A stretch of 64,000 nucleotides of DNA. Source: Tomocerus qinae (Eukaryota; Arthropoda; Collembola; Entomobryomorpha; Tomoceridae). This document shows positions 21,141 through 37,582 of the stretch, in pieces. The stretch covers positions 22,778,513-22,842,512 of the forward strand of contig CM034547.1 in NCBI GenBank assembly GCA_020055645.1. Reading direction: 5' to 3'. Both the position numbers and the translations under genes were made by a program. Below the pieces are notes generated by a model, which did not search any database, had not been told where the DNA came from, and saw only the letters and a list, made by a program, of their open reading frames with translations. Position 1 is the stretch's first letter. Every line of letters starts with the position of its first letter.

Positions 21141-24100
21141 AACAGACCAATTTGGTGTATCTTTCTCCTTCCAATTTGCATAATATACATGTAAAATATA
21201 GTGTCAACGAATTGTACTGGGAATAATGAGTGCTGCAGTAGTTTGGTAGTAGGTATATAGGTATATTAGATTTACATATCACATGTGCACCTTGATATTA
21301 TGCTGAAAGGAAATATATCACAATTAGTGGACTTTGTAATGTACGAGTTAGCATTTTATAGGTGTCCCTGTCTCTAGCGCTTGGTACAATTAACTACCTA
21401 ACTTTTGAGAGAGATGTAATATAAACGCTATTCCAATTCTACCTGTTTATCTAAATAGTAGCATATGGCATGAGTATATAGATATTGCCGATATAAAAGC
21501 CATTAACACATGGATGGAAGTTTTAGTGTATTGTATCCTTCCTCAAGTACAGAGTAAGTGTATATGTACCAAATGAACTGTGCTGTTTGCCTTATGTTTA
21601 CTACATACAAGTACATTTTGGTGCATAATACTTCTGTATAGAGTTCTTATACAAATGTAGGATATACATAATAATGTTGAGAGTTGGGTATGCACTTCTA
21701 TGTCTTATAGTTAACGCTGTTGCCTTGAGCTTCAGACGATCGCTATTTTCACTATCCAATCTTGTTTGCGTCGTTCAGTAAGCGATTGAGAGCGAGTAAA
21801 GAAGCAACCCTTTTTTGAGGTAGGTCCTTCTTACATATACTCTCTTCTCAACTAACTCCCCGTTTTTTGCAACATTCCTCAAAAACTATTTCGTTTTCTG
21901 TGTCAGTAGTTTCTGTAGCAAAACCTACATTCCTACCACTTTGGTTTTAGTTGATTAGTTTGCTACTTACAATAGTGCTTTACCTATTTAGTTTAGTTTG
22001 TGATGTGTAAGTGACTTCTAATATTCGTTTGTGTGCTTATCACTAATATTTTTTATACCTCTTTCTATAATATGATGTCTAAAGGATTTGGATTCTATCT
22101 ATCAAAGGTAATACTCTATTATTATAGAATCAAAAGATTAGATCATTTCCCTTTAGTCATTCTCAGAGATGACACAATGCAACTTGTATACTTATATTCA
22201 TAGTGGGTACCTATAAATACATACATACGTACCTTGTACCATACCAAATGCTATGTGCAACAGAGTAGTAGGAGAATATCCTGATTTTTAAGCGAGTCTA
22301 GTGGCACAGTTTTGTATGTATCTCAGAATTACATGAACCTCCTACATTGTTATGTATGTGGAAGTTCAGAAATCTAGTCCTGTGTGTAGTTTCAGAATGA
22401 AATTACATAATGATGTGTAATTATGCAGAAACCTCATCCATTGTTTGCTGGTTGTGTTCAATTAAATTGTAAGCAAGAGAAACAGCAGATCTCTAGATGA
22501 AACATGCAAGAATTAATGAAGTGGATTTTCTCTATGGGACATGTTTGCAATTTTTAAATACTAAGCTGCTCTATTTATTTTCTAATGAAAATTGCCCAAC
22601 TCTAATTGACAACAGATAGTAAATGGCAAAATGATATTCCTCTTTTCAGCTCTACGATCTCATTTTATTCAGTTGTTCTTTTTATCATTTGTTACTAGTT
22701 CTGTTCTGTAGGTGCAGTCTTTATTAATTTATGGATACAATTGACACACTTGCGTGTGAATTACGTGGAAAACCATTTATGGGTATTACTACACTCTACT
22801 GAAAGGTACATAGCTACTGCTTTTAAATTGGAATGTTTTTCATTTTAAAACTTGCTTTTCTCTATTCTCAGTATTCTGTATGAGTATACAATTTGGTACA
22901 TCTACGTACACATCACAACTGCATAAGATAGCACTCAAGGATGATTAGCTACCTACAGCAACTACACTCTGTTATAACATTCACATGTGCTTTAAAATTG
23001 AATACACCATAAAACGTTGAAATAGAAGGTTTCTGGTGTATCAATGTTATTTGTACTTTGTACTACAGTGTTCAAATGTATCTACTGCCTCAGGCTCGGC
23101 TCAAGTATCGTTCTATACTCTATATAATAGTAATAATTTATATTTTTGTAAATAGCTTTTAGTGAATTATTGAATCGTCTTTTCATTATGTATTCTGAAT
23201 CATTGTGTTTATGGTATGTTATTATGAATGGTATGAGTATTAGTGTATCATAATGCCCAAGAATATTCATACACTGAGTTATTCGCATGGGTTATAGACA
23301 TTTCGTATCGAATGTCGAATACTCATTTCTGTGTCACATATATCAATAGGCCGTTATCCTATTGAAAAGAAAATGTGATAATGGGCTCAATGAACAAATC
23401 AATGTGTAATCTAATCATAAGCATTATAAATAACGAATTTACGATTTCAAGCACCTATTACGTGTATAAAAGATATGACCTAACAAAAGCTTTTAATTCA
23501 TATACGGCTCTGCAGTCTCCATTTATGAATTGAGATTATGTACCGAGTGAGAATTCTAATGATATCAGTTTGAATAGGTTTATAAGTATATCTTGTAGTT
23601 GATTCTCATTTAGGTCTACGGATCTAAACTAAATGCATAATACGCTACCCAATAAGTGCGAGTTAGTATTCATCTTGAGTTCTGCCTATTCTTCACACAA
23701 AAAAATCAATAAAAGTAGGCATATAGCACTGTTAAGAGCCCATGTAGTTCATAGTGCAAATAAGAAGTACTAAAAGTGGAGAGAATGAAGTTCGGCAAGC
23801 TTTGCTTTACCAATTCTCACTGATTTAGATGTATATCCTAAGACTCTAAAACTTTATGGTGTAGCTCCTCAATCATTTACTACTTCAATTAGCCAAAGTT
23901 CTTTCAATACTTATGCAGTATTTTCTACCAAATACAGTAATAACATTTTAGATCACCTTATATTATAATTTAAATGCTTTTAAGAACGAACTATCTGTAT
24001 TATAAAGATAGATAAAGAATAATAACAACTCATTCAATTACGAGAGCAGACGTAAACGTAATTTTAGGATGTGATTGGAAAGCACAAACATATTTGATAT

Positions 24101-27100
24101 TTTTAGTACAAGAATATTAGGCAACTATTCTTTTTAGGGTTATTCAAGAATTTCTTGGAATATAGGAGTGTTTGTTTACCAAGTATATGTATAGCACGAA
24201 ATTATTGTAACTGTCTAAAATAGCTAGAATTTTGAGTTTGAAGAAATTAGAGCAAAGACAATATTGTACTTGGCAATTGCTTATCGCATATCGTAGAGAA
24301 ACATTCACATGTAACAGCCTCATTAGGGAGCAATTGTCGTGTCAATTTTAGTACTTTGATCAATATTTAATTACTATTGGTAGACTGTCGAAACATAGGA
24401 TGTTTATAACCGCAAGCTTACATATAAAAGTGTATCCTTTGTCGTACATGTTTTTTTTGGAGTGGCAGAGACAGATAGGTAGACCATAACCATCGAAATG
24501 CGATGGATAATGCATTTAGACAAATGGACTGACAGAGACAGCTCACTGTTGTTTCATTAAATAGTGATGAGCACGAACAGAGCATAGTAGACTTTAATAA
24601 GTCAAAGAGCTATACTTTAATAACATGCTACACACTTTCACATATTTATAGTGGCAGCCGTGCCAGCTGAGAATGTGCACGAATCCAGTCCAGGCCAGTC
24701 ATCTCGCTTCTATTTGTCAGAGAGCAAACATTAATTATTTGATTATCTATTATCTAAGTATTTTTGTCATCCTAGCTACATCCTCACATCCTTGTTCCCC
24801 CCTCCGTCCGTGGTTTGCTCTCTACTGTTTGTTTTCAGCATAAAAGATTAAATTATCTCGTTCACGACTTGTATGCTGGAAAATTAGTGAGCTCTTCTGA
24901 TTCTTCTCCCTCGTGTTCACTACATGGACACAAATAACGATAACCAGTAGAAGCTTAATAAGACTAATGCCTACTACTCGCCAAATATCTCTCACGTGCT
25001 TCCAATATCATCTGTTAGACACACATACGGCTTTATATTAAATTATAATTAGTACCTACCCAGGCATACCCATACTAGATAAGTAGATGAGTTTTTCAAT
25101 AATTTCTACAAGTGGACATTTACATGTGGTTCAAATTGTTTGAGATAGTTTAGTATTACTAGGACTTTTGTCAAATAGATATTAAATCTGATTTGTGTTA
25201 AGCTATAATACTGGATTTTTGTTGGGATTGGCATGTGCTAACGATTAGCCACTACCATTTACTCTAGGGACTGTCCAGAAAAGAATTACTGTACAATTTC
25301 AGACTAGCCGCTATGGTTTAATATAGTTAATTTTGCTACAGTATTTTACAAGGATAAACTATGACATCATAGCATTTAAATACAAATCATTTTCACTTTT
25401 TCCGAGATTTTTTTGTATAAGGATTAAATATCATTTTTGTACATTTTCCTTGGAATTTCCTTTCATGTATATCTGACTGACTGTGACGAATCTTGGCAGG
25501 TTTACCCATTATGGGAATATATGATTCTCGCTAATTGGAGTTAACAGCGAAGTATATGAAGTTATTCATACCATGCATAGCTTTAAATTGTGACATCGAC
25601 AAAACGAGTTTTGCTCCACATTCCAGGGAGGCTTGACCGTTGGTAATATGAAATGCGTAGTCATAATATTTCCATTTCCAGCGTTTGCCGTGTGATAGAA
25701 TAAAATGTATATTGCAGTTACTTACTACATATGTAGCTTCAGTGTAATATTCGCTATCTTTGTTCTTCGGTTAGTCTGCAGTACTTATCTACTGATTTGT
25801 TAGAGTGGTAATAATATATGATTGGGTACTCTGTGTAAGTAAATCCTTTGCTTTTAATGAAATTGATATCTTTACTGTTGTTGTTGTAGTGCCATTCAAC
25901 TGAGCACCAGGAAATGCGATGACGCCTCTCTTTCGCGATAAATGACAATCCTGTTTTTTGCTTGCAAATTCGTGCAAAATTTAACGCTCGTACTTAAAAC
26001 GATGCGGTTGAATTGACATCAACTAATACACACTAACTCATTTTAATGCGGACAATTACTTATCCAATAAAACTGGGATTCTCATCACTTAAGTACTAAT
26101 TACCTCCTGTTGTCTGTACCTGTACTTTATGGATTGGATTTGCTTTGGTTGTCTGCAGAATCTTAGCCCAACAGCTAAGGTAAATCTGATAACTATCAAT
26201 TTGAATTTATATCCAGCTTGCTTTAATTACTCATTTAATTTTAGAATTACCAGCTATGTGACAGATAGACAATTAGATTACGGTTTGTATTATTAAAATA
26301 TATTCCGGTAGATAAATGTAAAAATACGTACACATTTATATTCAACAAATTACTTACAGGTTCCCTCAACAAATGTTTCCTATTATGTAGTATCTATCAA
26401 GTCCATAAATTGATTTTTAATTGCTGTAAAAGAAGGACATTGTTTGGAACAAGACGGCAATGTACGAAATAGTATGCTGCTGAATTTTGTTTTGTTTGGT
26501 ACTGTGGCTTCTTATCTTGGGTTGGGGTTAGAATTAAGGCTCACTTATTTGTTTTTTGCATTAGAAGAAGCCACAATTAGTTTCAAGTAGCTTATTTACA
26601 ATGTTTAATTGAGAGTTTCAAAAGTTCAAGTTGGTGAGTATGTACATCCATATAAACATTATTAGCATATAGACACTACATATTTATAAGCACAGTATTC
26701 ACTGTCATTTTTGTTGCAATGCGCCAAATTGCTAAAATACGAGTTTGACAAGTCTGACTAGGGTTATCAAAAAATGTGTTGACTGAAGCCAATGAAATGA
26801 GTTGTATTCAAATGTGTTTTTGTGACTTGAGGGAAAACAATTTGATTGCATTTAGGTATCTATAAGAAGCAGACAGCTCTGTTCTCTGAGTTCTCTCCCA
26901 TCAGTGCTGACCTTGCCTTGGCAATGGCATCATTACACCTTGGGCCAATACAAACCACATTTACACATGCCTTCTTCCTAATGCCAACTTCATCTTCATC
27001 CTTATTCCTCCACTTGTGAATGAGTTTACATTTATAGTTGTTATGATTGTGCAGAGATATGTAAATTACACTATGGTACCGTTTATTGCCACTTACCACA

Positions 27101-30100
27101 CTCAGTACGCAACCAATTACACACATCCCCATTTATATGCTAAATCTGAATGATGACGCAGTGCAAAGGCACTCGTCGATTTAACTGACTCGGGCCTGTG
27201 TGGCTTTGGCCAATATGTGGTAATTGGTGCAGAAGAGATACACCCTGTATTTCGTTGATGATGCCATTAATAACGGTACCTGGTACATAACACTAAGCAT
27301 CATAAACATTTTGCATAAGAAGTAGTATCAATAACCCTCTTGGAAAAAATTAAATCTTTTTGCATATTATTTTAAAATTTTAATTTAAAATAATTGCAAG
27401 GATTTCATTCTAATATATGCATGAATTTTTGGTCTACCTATTTATCTACATAAAATAGAATTAGTGAGCTATTAGTGGCATTAGCTTAAGCTATGTCGGT
27501 CTTAAGGAATAAAATATATTACTTAGCTTGCAATTAGTATTCCAAACATGGTACGTCCTGAAGGAGTAGGCAGTGTGTCTCAAATGTAGTTCCGAAGTAG
27601 ATATTATTTTCTTTGAATCTCTAGTATTGCATTGCTATCTGTTTATTGCTTGTACATTATTAGGTAATGTTGAATGTAAAGGAAAGAATTGAAATCAAGC
27701 GAACAAAGCAAAACACCTTCAGTTTTCAATATCACCTTCAACAAGCAAGCATAATACATTCGTCAGCTATAAGAGCTAGTTTTACTGCTTAAGTGTATTG
27801 TTATAGTAGATAGGTCCTTCAATGAAAAATGATTGCAAACTCTGCATGCTCATTTATTTAGTACTACGCATCGCATTGTGTTAAATGAAGTAGGTAGGTA
27901 GACATAATATCTTTGGCATATGCACATATCTTAATGAGGAAAGTGTTTCTATGTTAATGTATGATAAAGTATGCTATTGTGCATTAGCGAGGGAATCATA
28001 TAATCACGCATTATTATATGGAATACATTTTCTCATGATATTAAATAATGGTAAAGAAATTCTACTTGCTTCTATTGTCCGTGATTTTTAGATTTTTATT
28101 CGGGAACAAGGCAAGGATAGCCGGAGCAAATTAATTATCAAATAGTCTATGTTGTGTGTCAGCAGATAACATTACAGAGTTATGTATGTCAATATTATTA
28201 TGTAGTGTAATGCACATGATGACAGATGAAATTGTTAATAATAGGTTAGTCAATTGATGTACATAGTTATATCCTGCTGCTCACTTGACTATTGATAATT
28301 TTTAGAGCTTTAAATAACATAAATACGTGCAGTATTGACTAAGTTAGTGAATGCCAACAATGCACAGATACATGATATGACTATTACACTTGGCAAGGAA
28401 ATAAGCGAGGTAGTAACAACAACTGATTAAATCTCAATCTGATTGAGAAGGCAAAACAAATGTCGTAGGATGGTATGCATCTTCAAGATAATATTTGCAT
28501 GCTTGCAAGTTTTTCGCTCGAGAGACCATCTAAATCTCAAATCCATTTGTGTTCAAAAATAATAGTTGACTCACTGTTAATAAGTAATGAATCATCCTCA
28601 ATTATTTTGGGACTCCCAGTTTGCTGTTCGTGAGTACAGAATGTAATAAGGAAAATCATCCTACATGCATTGCTCAATGCAGAATGAAATTTCCTTTTAA
28701 AATGTTTATTCACGTTTTCTACTGCTTAGATATTTGTTTTTTGAGATTGTTTTTTAGACTTTATGCAGCGCAAGTTGATTTGTATGTCTATTTATAGTGA
28801 CAAGATTCTAATAGACATGCAATTAGATGTTCTATAGGTACTTACGATGAGATCTCACTATTCTGTCTTCAGTGGACAGTATTCCCCACTAGTATCCTAT
28901 TGTATACCACTCTAAAAACAGGTGTTAAAGAAAAAAGATGTTTGATGTGCATAGCTTTTTGTGAATGTAAAGAAATCGGAAACTTTCCTTTGCACTAATA
29001 TTCTGTGGATGAAGTAATCTGATTTGTTTTCTTTTCGCATGCTTTTGGATTGCGTTTTATGCCATAAATTAGCAATTCTTGAATTGTGCATTACGTAATA
29101 TAGTACGTTTTATCCTTGTGTAGATACACATGTTCTAGATTCTAAATTGGCTATGCCCTTGATACAATATAGGATTTTATGTATTTTCTTATTACCTTAA
29201 TTACAAATTCATAAACCATCTCTCTCCGAACTGAACGTATTCAAACTCATATGATAGATTAAAAAATTATACCCTGTCATCTTTAATTACATGACAATCA
29301 TAACGTTTGCAGTAAATTGGCAAAATAGTAGATGAGCAGTGTTACAGAATATGTATTTATATATTTAGAAACTAGCACGAGTGGTGAAACTGTTAACTGG
29401 AATGTTACTATTAATTTGTGACTGACAAGCTTTCTTTCGTTAAGTGTTAATGATTTTATTACGTAATGAAGCGATCCTCCTAAATGTACTGACAATAAGG
29501 GACATTACGACATTAGACAAATGAACAGTCTGGTGGTGAGTTGTTCTTAGATATTGTTAAGTGTAATCTAGTTCTATTTATAAAATTATCTGGGAAAGAC
29601 CCGCCGACCCGCCTTCGGTGATGTATTAGTGGAGAGAGGCAGGCTCTATTTACAAGTTACATGCTAGAAATATCTAAAGAATCTCATTAATAATTGGCAA
29701 TCGAACGAACTTAACTGCTTGCATATCAATGTTTAAAACGACATGCATAGACTGCATAGTATTTATGGTGACAGTGAAAAATTGCAAGTTTGTTTCAGAC
29801 AGTATGATTTACTTAAATTGTTAATTTTGATAATAGTACACCAATTACACATTAGTGGAAACGAATATTATTATGCCTTAAGACCTTGTAGGTTCTGAAT
29901 TGCTAAAAAATTGTTGCATAATAATTCCAATTCAAATCAACTTTAACTGTTAAAAATTAAAACTTGAAGACACAAGCACCTACAGTACAAATAAATACTG
30001 GATTTGTTAACACATTCTCTTAATGTTGGTTAATTGGCATAACGCTAGCATTTTTCTTTAAAACGTAATAAATTATAAGCTTATTATACTTCCGATAACC

Positions 30101-33100
30101 ATTGCATCGTTTGTAAAGGGAGTGTAAGTGTTAGAATGATAAGAAACTAGAAACAAGTGCGTTTATAGCTATTTAATGAAAAATCGGCGAAAGTTTACAC
30201 GTGCATATGCAATGCAGTTCCCTTCGACGATTTTTAAGCCAACTAAGTAGGTGGCAAATGAGGTACTATTGGAATAAAGTACACGTGTTATTTGATACAA
30301 GCGAGATTCATTTGCAGTGCTTAAATAATTAGAGTATGCAGTATTTTATTTTGGGTATGGGGTGTGCAAGATCTATAGCACGAAATGACACGGGATCCCA
30401 TATTTCCTGAATGGTTGGTAAAGTCGAAACACGCAGAGAAAGAACATTACTCAGTTTCGTTCTTCTTTAAATCTTGAAATTGAAAAAGCAACTGTCAGCC
30501 AAGACCTCAAGGATTACAACGTTGCGTTAGCTATCCCACAAAGAATAATCTAACACTGACATTTTGCCATGTTTGCATTCATGCCAATTTCCGCTGGAAA
30601 CAAAGCTCCTGTGGAGGCATGAAATCAGTGATTCTGTAACTTTGGGTCTTTCAAGCATACTCCTTTGACCCAACCTTATTAATAGTTCGCTAAAAGCAAG
30701 CATGTAAATAATAATTAATATATTTTCCTATTTTTCAGAAAATTTTCTATTTTAAAAATTCCTGGTTCATTTGCATACTAAAACCAACGCTTGTGTACAG
30801 ATGAAATAAACGTTTAATAAAAAATGATTTTAATAAAACCCTCGGGATGCTTGATTCCCTGTTCACACATGCAAAACTGAATGTGTGATGCGGTGTATCA
30901 ATGTGTCACGGTGTAGGTATTAAAAAGCCGCAGCCGCCACAATTCATCGTCAACTAACCTATGCGAACATCAGAGTAAACACCACACGGTCACACGACTG
31001 TTAGAATGTAAATCCTTTTGGATTTTGCCCTCTGTTTTTTTATTGCTGCCATCCATACCCTATAGATACATAATAGTGAATCGAGGTAGGTAGTATTTAT
31101 AAATTATTTATGCTATTCCTATATTTATCGTTTTTTACTCCAAAGCATACCAAGGCAATGTTCTTAATGCTGTAATAGAGAATATAATAAATGCACATGT
31201 ACAACCCAAAATATATTATTACATCTTCCTATGTATTTACATATGACGGTAGTACCTATAAACTACCTAGGTATGTCTGTATTCAGTTTAAATGGATTTC
31301 GAATATAATATAGTATTGCTCAATTGTAGTCACAGTCGTGCCTGTGATTGCAATTTTGAACTTCTTCCCACTTTCCAAGGTCAATTTTCTTCTGTTCTCG
31401 TGTCTCTGTTATTACGATATAAAACAAAGAAAAGGCTGACGACATATACTTCTCCAACTCATATAACTTTACGTAATAAATTCACGTGTTATAGCAGATT
31501 AAGCTTTTGGGCTAAAAACCATCCACGAAGAACGGATTAAACTACATGGCATTACTGCAAAAACGTATTTTTATCCCACTATGAAATATTAGTATTTGTA
31601 AAAAAGTTTTACTCAAGAGCAATTGCTGCAAAAATGCGATGCACTTTTTAAACGGTTATTTCAATGTTCTTAAAGGTCACTATTGCAGTATTTTCTCTAT
31701 TTTAGTATTTATGATGCAAACTATGCATGCATTTATTTACTTTAATCATTATATTTTCCTTGTCTGCAATGTAGTAAAGGTGTTGTTTATTTTAGAGAGA
31801 ACACATGGCACATCCTCTGAGGACAGATCTAGATAAATCCAGTAAAATTAATAAAACGGATGATATATGCACTTTTATCGAATCTATTTAGAGGCTTAAA
31901 GGTTGTGTTTAGAATAGATTTTCACGGCTGGTTGATTGAAAACAAGCATATATTGTACGTAAATTATTTGATCCATGACATATTCTAAATATAGTTTGGT
32001 CTTGGTAAGTTTACTTATCAATAGAATCACGTCATTCGTCTATAGCGTTGAGTCTCTAAACTATAACTGCGCAATATAAAATGCACAAGTGGTACATACA
32101 GCTTAATTTCATGCACATCGTATGCACAAGTATCGTAAAGGTAGGAGCAAATTAAGCTTGTACTGCACCGGTAGTCCGATAAGAGGTTGGATGTCGTCGC
32201 TGCAATATTAAAACATTAGTTCATGTAGGTCGTCTTGTCTCGTTGTAGAAGGGCATGTAACTGGCTACTCTTGTCAGGGAGGATAACATAAGGTGAATGT
32301 ATAACATTCACATTATGTCGTCGTCAAACTAGGTTACTATCTACAAAAACTAGAATGTCTTTTTATCGCTCCTCGTGTATAAGCATATCAGAATAAAATA
32401 TTGACAACTCCCGTTGGAAATGATCGTTTTCCTGTTACTTGCACTTCCAAGAAAGTTAAGGGAATACCTATAAGTTTTGCTCCATTGGCATCAACTTATA
32501 TTAAATGGAGCATTTGCAAAACTTATTACAGCACAGAGTTATATAAAACATGGCGGAAGGAGAGAGTAATGTCAATGTCATTATATATTACTATGTCAAT
32601 AACACCGCCACTATTTAATGTATACTATGGTAGGAACCATTCCTTCCGTAGCTTTGCACAATAGACACACTAATGCATGTTTAATGGGAAGCATTAGCAA
32701 CTCCATAATGTTGAACAAAGCCTTTCTACTACAGTCTGAATTTTATTGTTTTTAACATTATCATCCAACGCTATAATAACTATAATTATTACATCGGAAG
32801 AGTAAATGGTTAGAAAATGTGCTATTCTAGTATATATTAATGATATAGGGCTTAATGCATTAAAGCCTTATTTCCTCGTAATAATTTGTTAAAAATTAAC
32901 AAATTCCTACTCGACGATATTTATAAGGCATTTAGTAAAGATAATCGTACTATGTCGTTATCCTTATCAGACATGAGCACTAGAGCATGGTAATTGGTTT
33001 CCAAGTTCTTCTGGACAGGCACTCAGCATGGTATGTGATTGTGTCATACGATTTTGTTCTACATCATTTACTGATGGATATACTTATGTCTAGTGGCTTA

Positions 33101-35548
33101 TCAAATTTTCGTTTTACCATTTTTACTTACATTCACTATTTGTGGCTTATCCTTAGGTACATGTAAACAAGATAATTGATATAGTGATAGCAGATAAAGC
33201 AGTAATGTTGGTAGATAAACACAAAATTGCTATATTCAGCGTTTACAGCTGTACATGGAGAAAAGCATGGCTCTGCTTAAACGTTTACTCCAATAAATTC
33301 ATTTAGTCACTAGCTACAGGACATTTCGTACCTTGATCAGTTCACATCATGTGACGGTTCGGTTAAAATATGAAACAGTATTTGTGTAAAATTTGTTTCT
33401 GTCCTCGATTTAAGTTTCTATTAGAGAAAATTTTAACAGTGTAAATGTAAATAATTGATTTGGTACATGAAAAAGGAACTTTATCCAAGGCTAAAGTCAT
33501 CATCGTGTACTCTACAGTATCTATAGCTGTAATTAAGTGATTATGAGTTCGTGCTTATGCAAAATAATTCAGAAATAGGCATCAACTTAATTATCAACTG
33601 CCTTTAACAATTTGGTGGAAGTGGAGTTACATACCAAAATACAAAAAGTACTTACAGAATTGCTCGTGCTTAACTTTGTAGATATTTGCAAATATCTCAT
33701 TATTTCTGCTCTGCTATTTCATGGTGATTACTCCGGGGACTCACAATGTCGACCTAGTAATTGCATTCATCGGTGAAGTTTAATTGTGTAAAGTTGAAAA
33801 TTGCTGTGGGTGTGTTTCAGCATTCTAAAGCAAGTGCAGAATTCTAAAGTAAATTCAGTATAGTAGTTTCTATTTGTTTGTTTGTGACATTGATCATCTC
33901 TTGAGTGCCTTCCAAGTAGACTTTTGGTCGATAAAATGAAAAGAATGACTTGCATTGAATTACAAGACGAAGGCAAAGTGGAAGGTAGACAAACAATTAA
34001 ATTTGCATATCTCTTACATTTGGCTTGTGTCGTATTCTTCAACATTTAATAAACTACAAAATTTATTTAGATGTGTGTAAATTAACTTTCCTCTACCCTT
34101 CGCTCTTCTATATAAAGTATCATGAGAGTTTGTTGTTACATTGCCCAAACCTGATTTCCTATATCCTTTTCTTAAGTCTTACTTCTGAAACCTTTTAAAA
34201 CTATACAACTATGTTGAAAGTTAGAGCCAACAATATCTACAAAATTTGCATGCTGTTTCCATTAATTGTTTGTGATTGTGTGAGTTGTCAAGTGCTGTAG
34301 TACTAATAAGCACAGCGGCAATCTGAAGATTATGTAGGATTTTAAGTTTGCATAGTCCGGTTGCAAAAAATATGTACAACTATCCAACTAACTACTACTA
34401 TGTATATTATATACAGTTTATTATTTATCGGGCAGCGAAAATCATTAATCATGTAATCATACAATCAGGTATATCGTAGGTTATTGTAAGCCTACTTTAT
34501 GGCCGTGACGCAAAGTATAGACTAGAGCAGATAAGATCCTACAATAGTGCAAAAATGCATACACTTGTACTTTTTCACTAGAAATATATTTTAACGAATA
34601 TTATTTCATCAATACAAATATTGTTACTCAGATCAATACATTTGCTAGATTCAAATCGCTTAATTTGTAACTAAAATGAGCTGTAGTAGATGTACAAGGT
34701 AGAAACACTTATAGACAATAATGTTTAAATAAGTACTCAGGGAAATTCAACCTTACCTTTTCTTATGCAGTAACATTGTGACTACAGGAAATATTTTAGG
34801 ACTACTGTTAGAAGTATGGCATTAATGAAAGTTCAAGGAAATCATGAAAAGACGTCCTCGGCAGTCGTATCAGTGGATAATGGTTTTCTTTGGTAGATAT
34901 AACTAATATATAACCAGTTACTACATTATAATGCTATGAGTATGATATCTTTATAGTATAGAGGCATAAATTAAGTGTACTTTAGAATAACTACATAGAA
35001 TTTCATTATGTAATCAAGTAGCAAGTAAGCACGTAGGTACTTAGATATTCATTAATATCGATTTGGATTTTTGATCCGGATGCTAAAAGCTAGATAACAC
35101 TATATTGCAACACTACAATCAACGAAAAATTGCATCATTTCTAAGCTTAATATACGACAGAGACAAACACTATTCATTTTTGTTAGTCAATTAGGTTTCA
35201 GATATTTCACTGCATAGCATTAATAGTATGGCTGTAGTAGCTATGATTCGATATTCTTTCCGATTTATTGCATTTTGCCTTTAACCCCTGCATTACTACA
35301 TAGTACACCTGTTTCATTGTAAGTTGTTGACATTATACTTGTAAGGAATTGTTTACCAATAATTTTTAATGTCGATTGTGAACATGCTGAGCGCATATTA
35401 AATACAGACGTATGGTGCCTAATTGATTTAATCAACTGGCTTATGCAAAATAATTCTATCCATTCCTTGCTATGAGATTTGTTATAAGTCCACTTTGCTA
35501 ATCCAACATAGACTTTACATTTTATTGCTTATGTTATGTTATACATAA

Positions 35549-35564
35549 CTCTCTCTCTCTCTCT
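35549..35564. repeat. (CT)8 microsatellite
   Basis: Eight uninterrupted CT units in the gene-poor region upstream of EEPD1, suitable as a length-polymorphic marker. No regulatory role is evident. Confidence 0.85.
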
Positions 35565-37582
35565 GAGAAGTGAGCAGATAGCTGTACTTGCGATGTAGAC
35601 TTGGTGCGAGTCACAGACGTGGGATCGCATAAGAGATTATGGCTTGAATCCCATTATTTGTTCCAAGTCTTACAAATGTCTAAACGGGCTAGTTTTACTT
35701 CTCTCTCGATGCTTCTGCATTTGCATGGAAATAAATACATAGCTTGCCAAAGGTTACCAACGATTTTATTTGTCATTTGCAGAGAATGAGAACTTTGCCA
35801 TAATGCAACTAGAACTCTCTCATACTTATACCGCACTCTTTTCTTGGCTGCCTTACTTGCTGCTTCTCTGAACAGTATTAATGCAGTGCAACTGTGGCAA
35901 AATCAGCATTGGACTATTATACTGCATGTACATACGACGTGGTCTCTGCCCTAAGGAAAGGTTAAAGGGGCGACAACAGTGACAAATATATTTACATGGG
36001 ATATATTTAGTTATCACATCAAATTTTTAGTCACGCTTGCTAATGTTTCTAGTACCATCGATTCTAGTAATCTAGCAGTATGCTAATGTACAGAAAAGTT
36101 GGCGGACTCGCACACAAACTTACATATACACACTGTACGTGGTTAATTATATTAATGTTCCTTGTGGCAGTATTAACAATAGTACATGCACTGCTGATTG
36201 TCAATACTTTATAACTAATAAAGACGACAACGCCAGTGGTTTTGATATGTAATGCTAATTGTCTCTAAAATATTAGAATGAATAAATAGAAATAGGTGGT
36301 ATTTTAATGTAATTAATTGTAGATTGGGTAATTGGGTATGTTCTTTTGCAACCTGAGCTTTATTGCTTCTATTGTTTTAGTTTCTAATTACGTTATGTGT
36401 AGTACTTAGGGTATTTGGTCCATTCCACACTGGATCCAAAGGTTGAGTGAATTCTCTGCATTATCGTAGTATGATTTAATTCATGTGTGTGATCTCTACT
36501 CGAGTTTACATTTGCACGAGGTAACTGGATTAATACTTTTAGTTTAACCAATCGGAAATAATGTTAGGTATTCTCGCAATGAATGCCATTAAGCACTGAA
36601 TATTTTACATCAAAGAGATAAATAATTTAGCAGATAAAATAATTTGGATTTGAAGGTACGGATAAATTGGATTATAAATAGAATCAAATGTGAATTTTGC
36701 ACTGCTCTTTACAAATCAAACAAGTTCTTGAACTGAAGGGCTGAGTGGAGATGTGTTTGGAGCAATAATATGCACAGGAAATTAGGTTAGCACGAGCATG
36801 TATGCTGAGTATGCCTAATAATAGCTTTTACAAATATTAGTTTTCTGTCAGTTAGTATTGGTGTGTTTCAGGTAAGCAGAGTCGTGTTTCTGGTATCAGT
36901 TATTCCATTCCCATCGTGTCAAATTGTTTACCTTTTTATGAATAAGGAGCTTGTATAAGATAAATACATTCTGTTAAGGTATTCTGATAAACCACGAATT
37001 TCTATACTTTATACTCGATAATTCGATTAATCATGTTTATTAACACACACAGCTACTCCTTAGCACTATGGCAGAGTCACAATGTACCACTTCTCAATTT
37101 TATGATACCAAAAGTGCACGTGTTGGTTGGTTGGAAATGGGAACAATTCTCTAGAATCTAATGCAAAATTTCTTAGACATGAGAAATAACGATCAATTCC
37201 TTTATGCAGCAGAACAGTGTAATTCTGGCTTTGACTGTGACGTGCGGTGAATGGATTTTCAAGTTATTTACATTTGTCACGGTGTCTCAAGTGGAAGAAA
37301 CTCGGTATATCCGGGAGAAACGGGAAAAGGAAACAGTATTAACTGTGTAGTAGCTATAAATATACAAAATGATAGACTAAATACATTGAAGTGAAACAGC
37401 AACACAAAAAGGCAATCCATAATGCATGAATATACTACGTAATAGAGAGGAAATACTAATGATTATGTTTGTTGCTACATTGTACTTTGTACTAAACTAT
37501 TGCGCTCTGCTTTTAACACTTCCTTTTTGCTAAATCAATTTTGGGTCTAAATTGAATTGTCAATTGTTCTGTAATAAATTTT

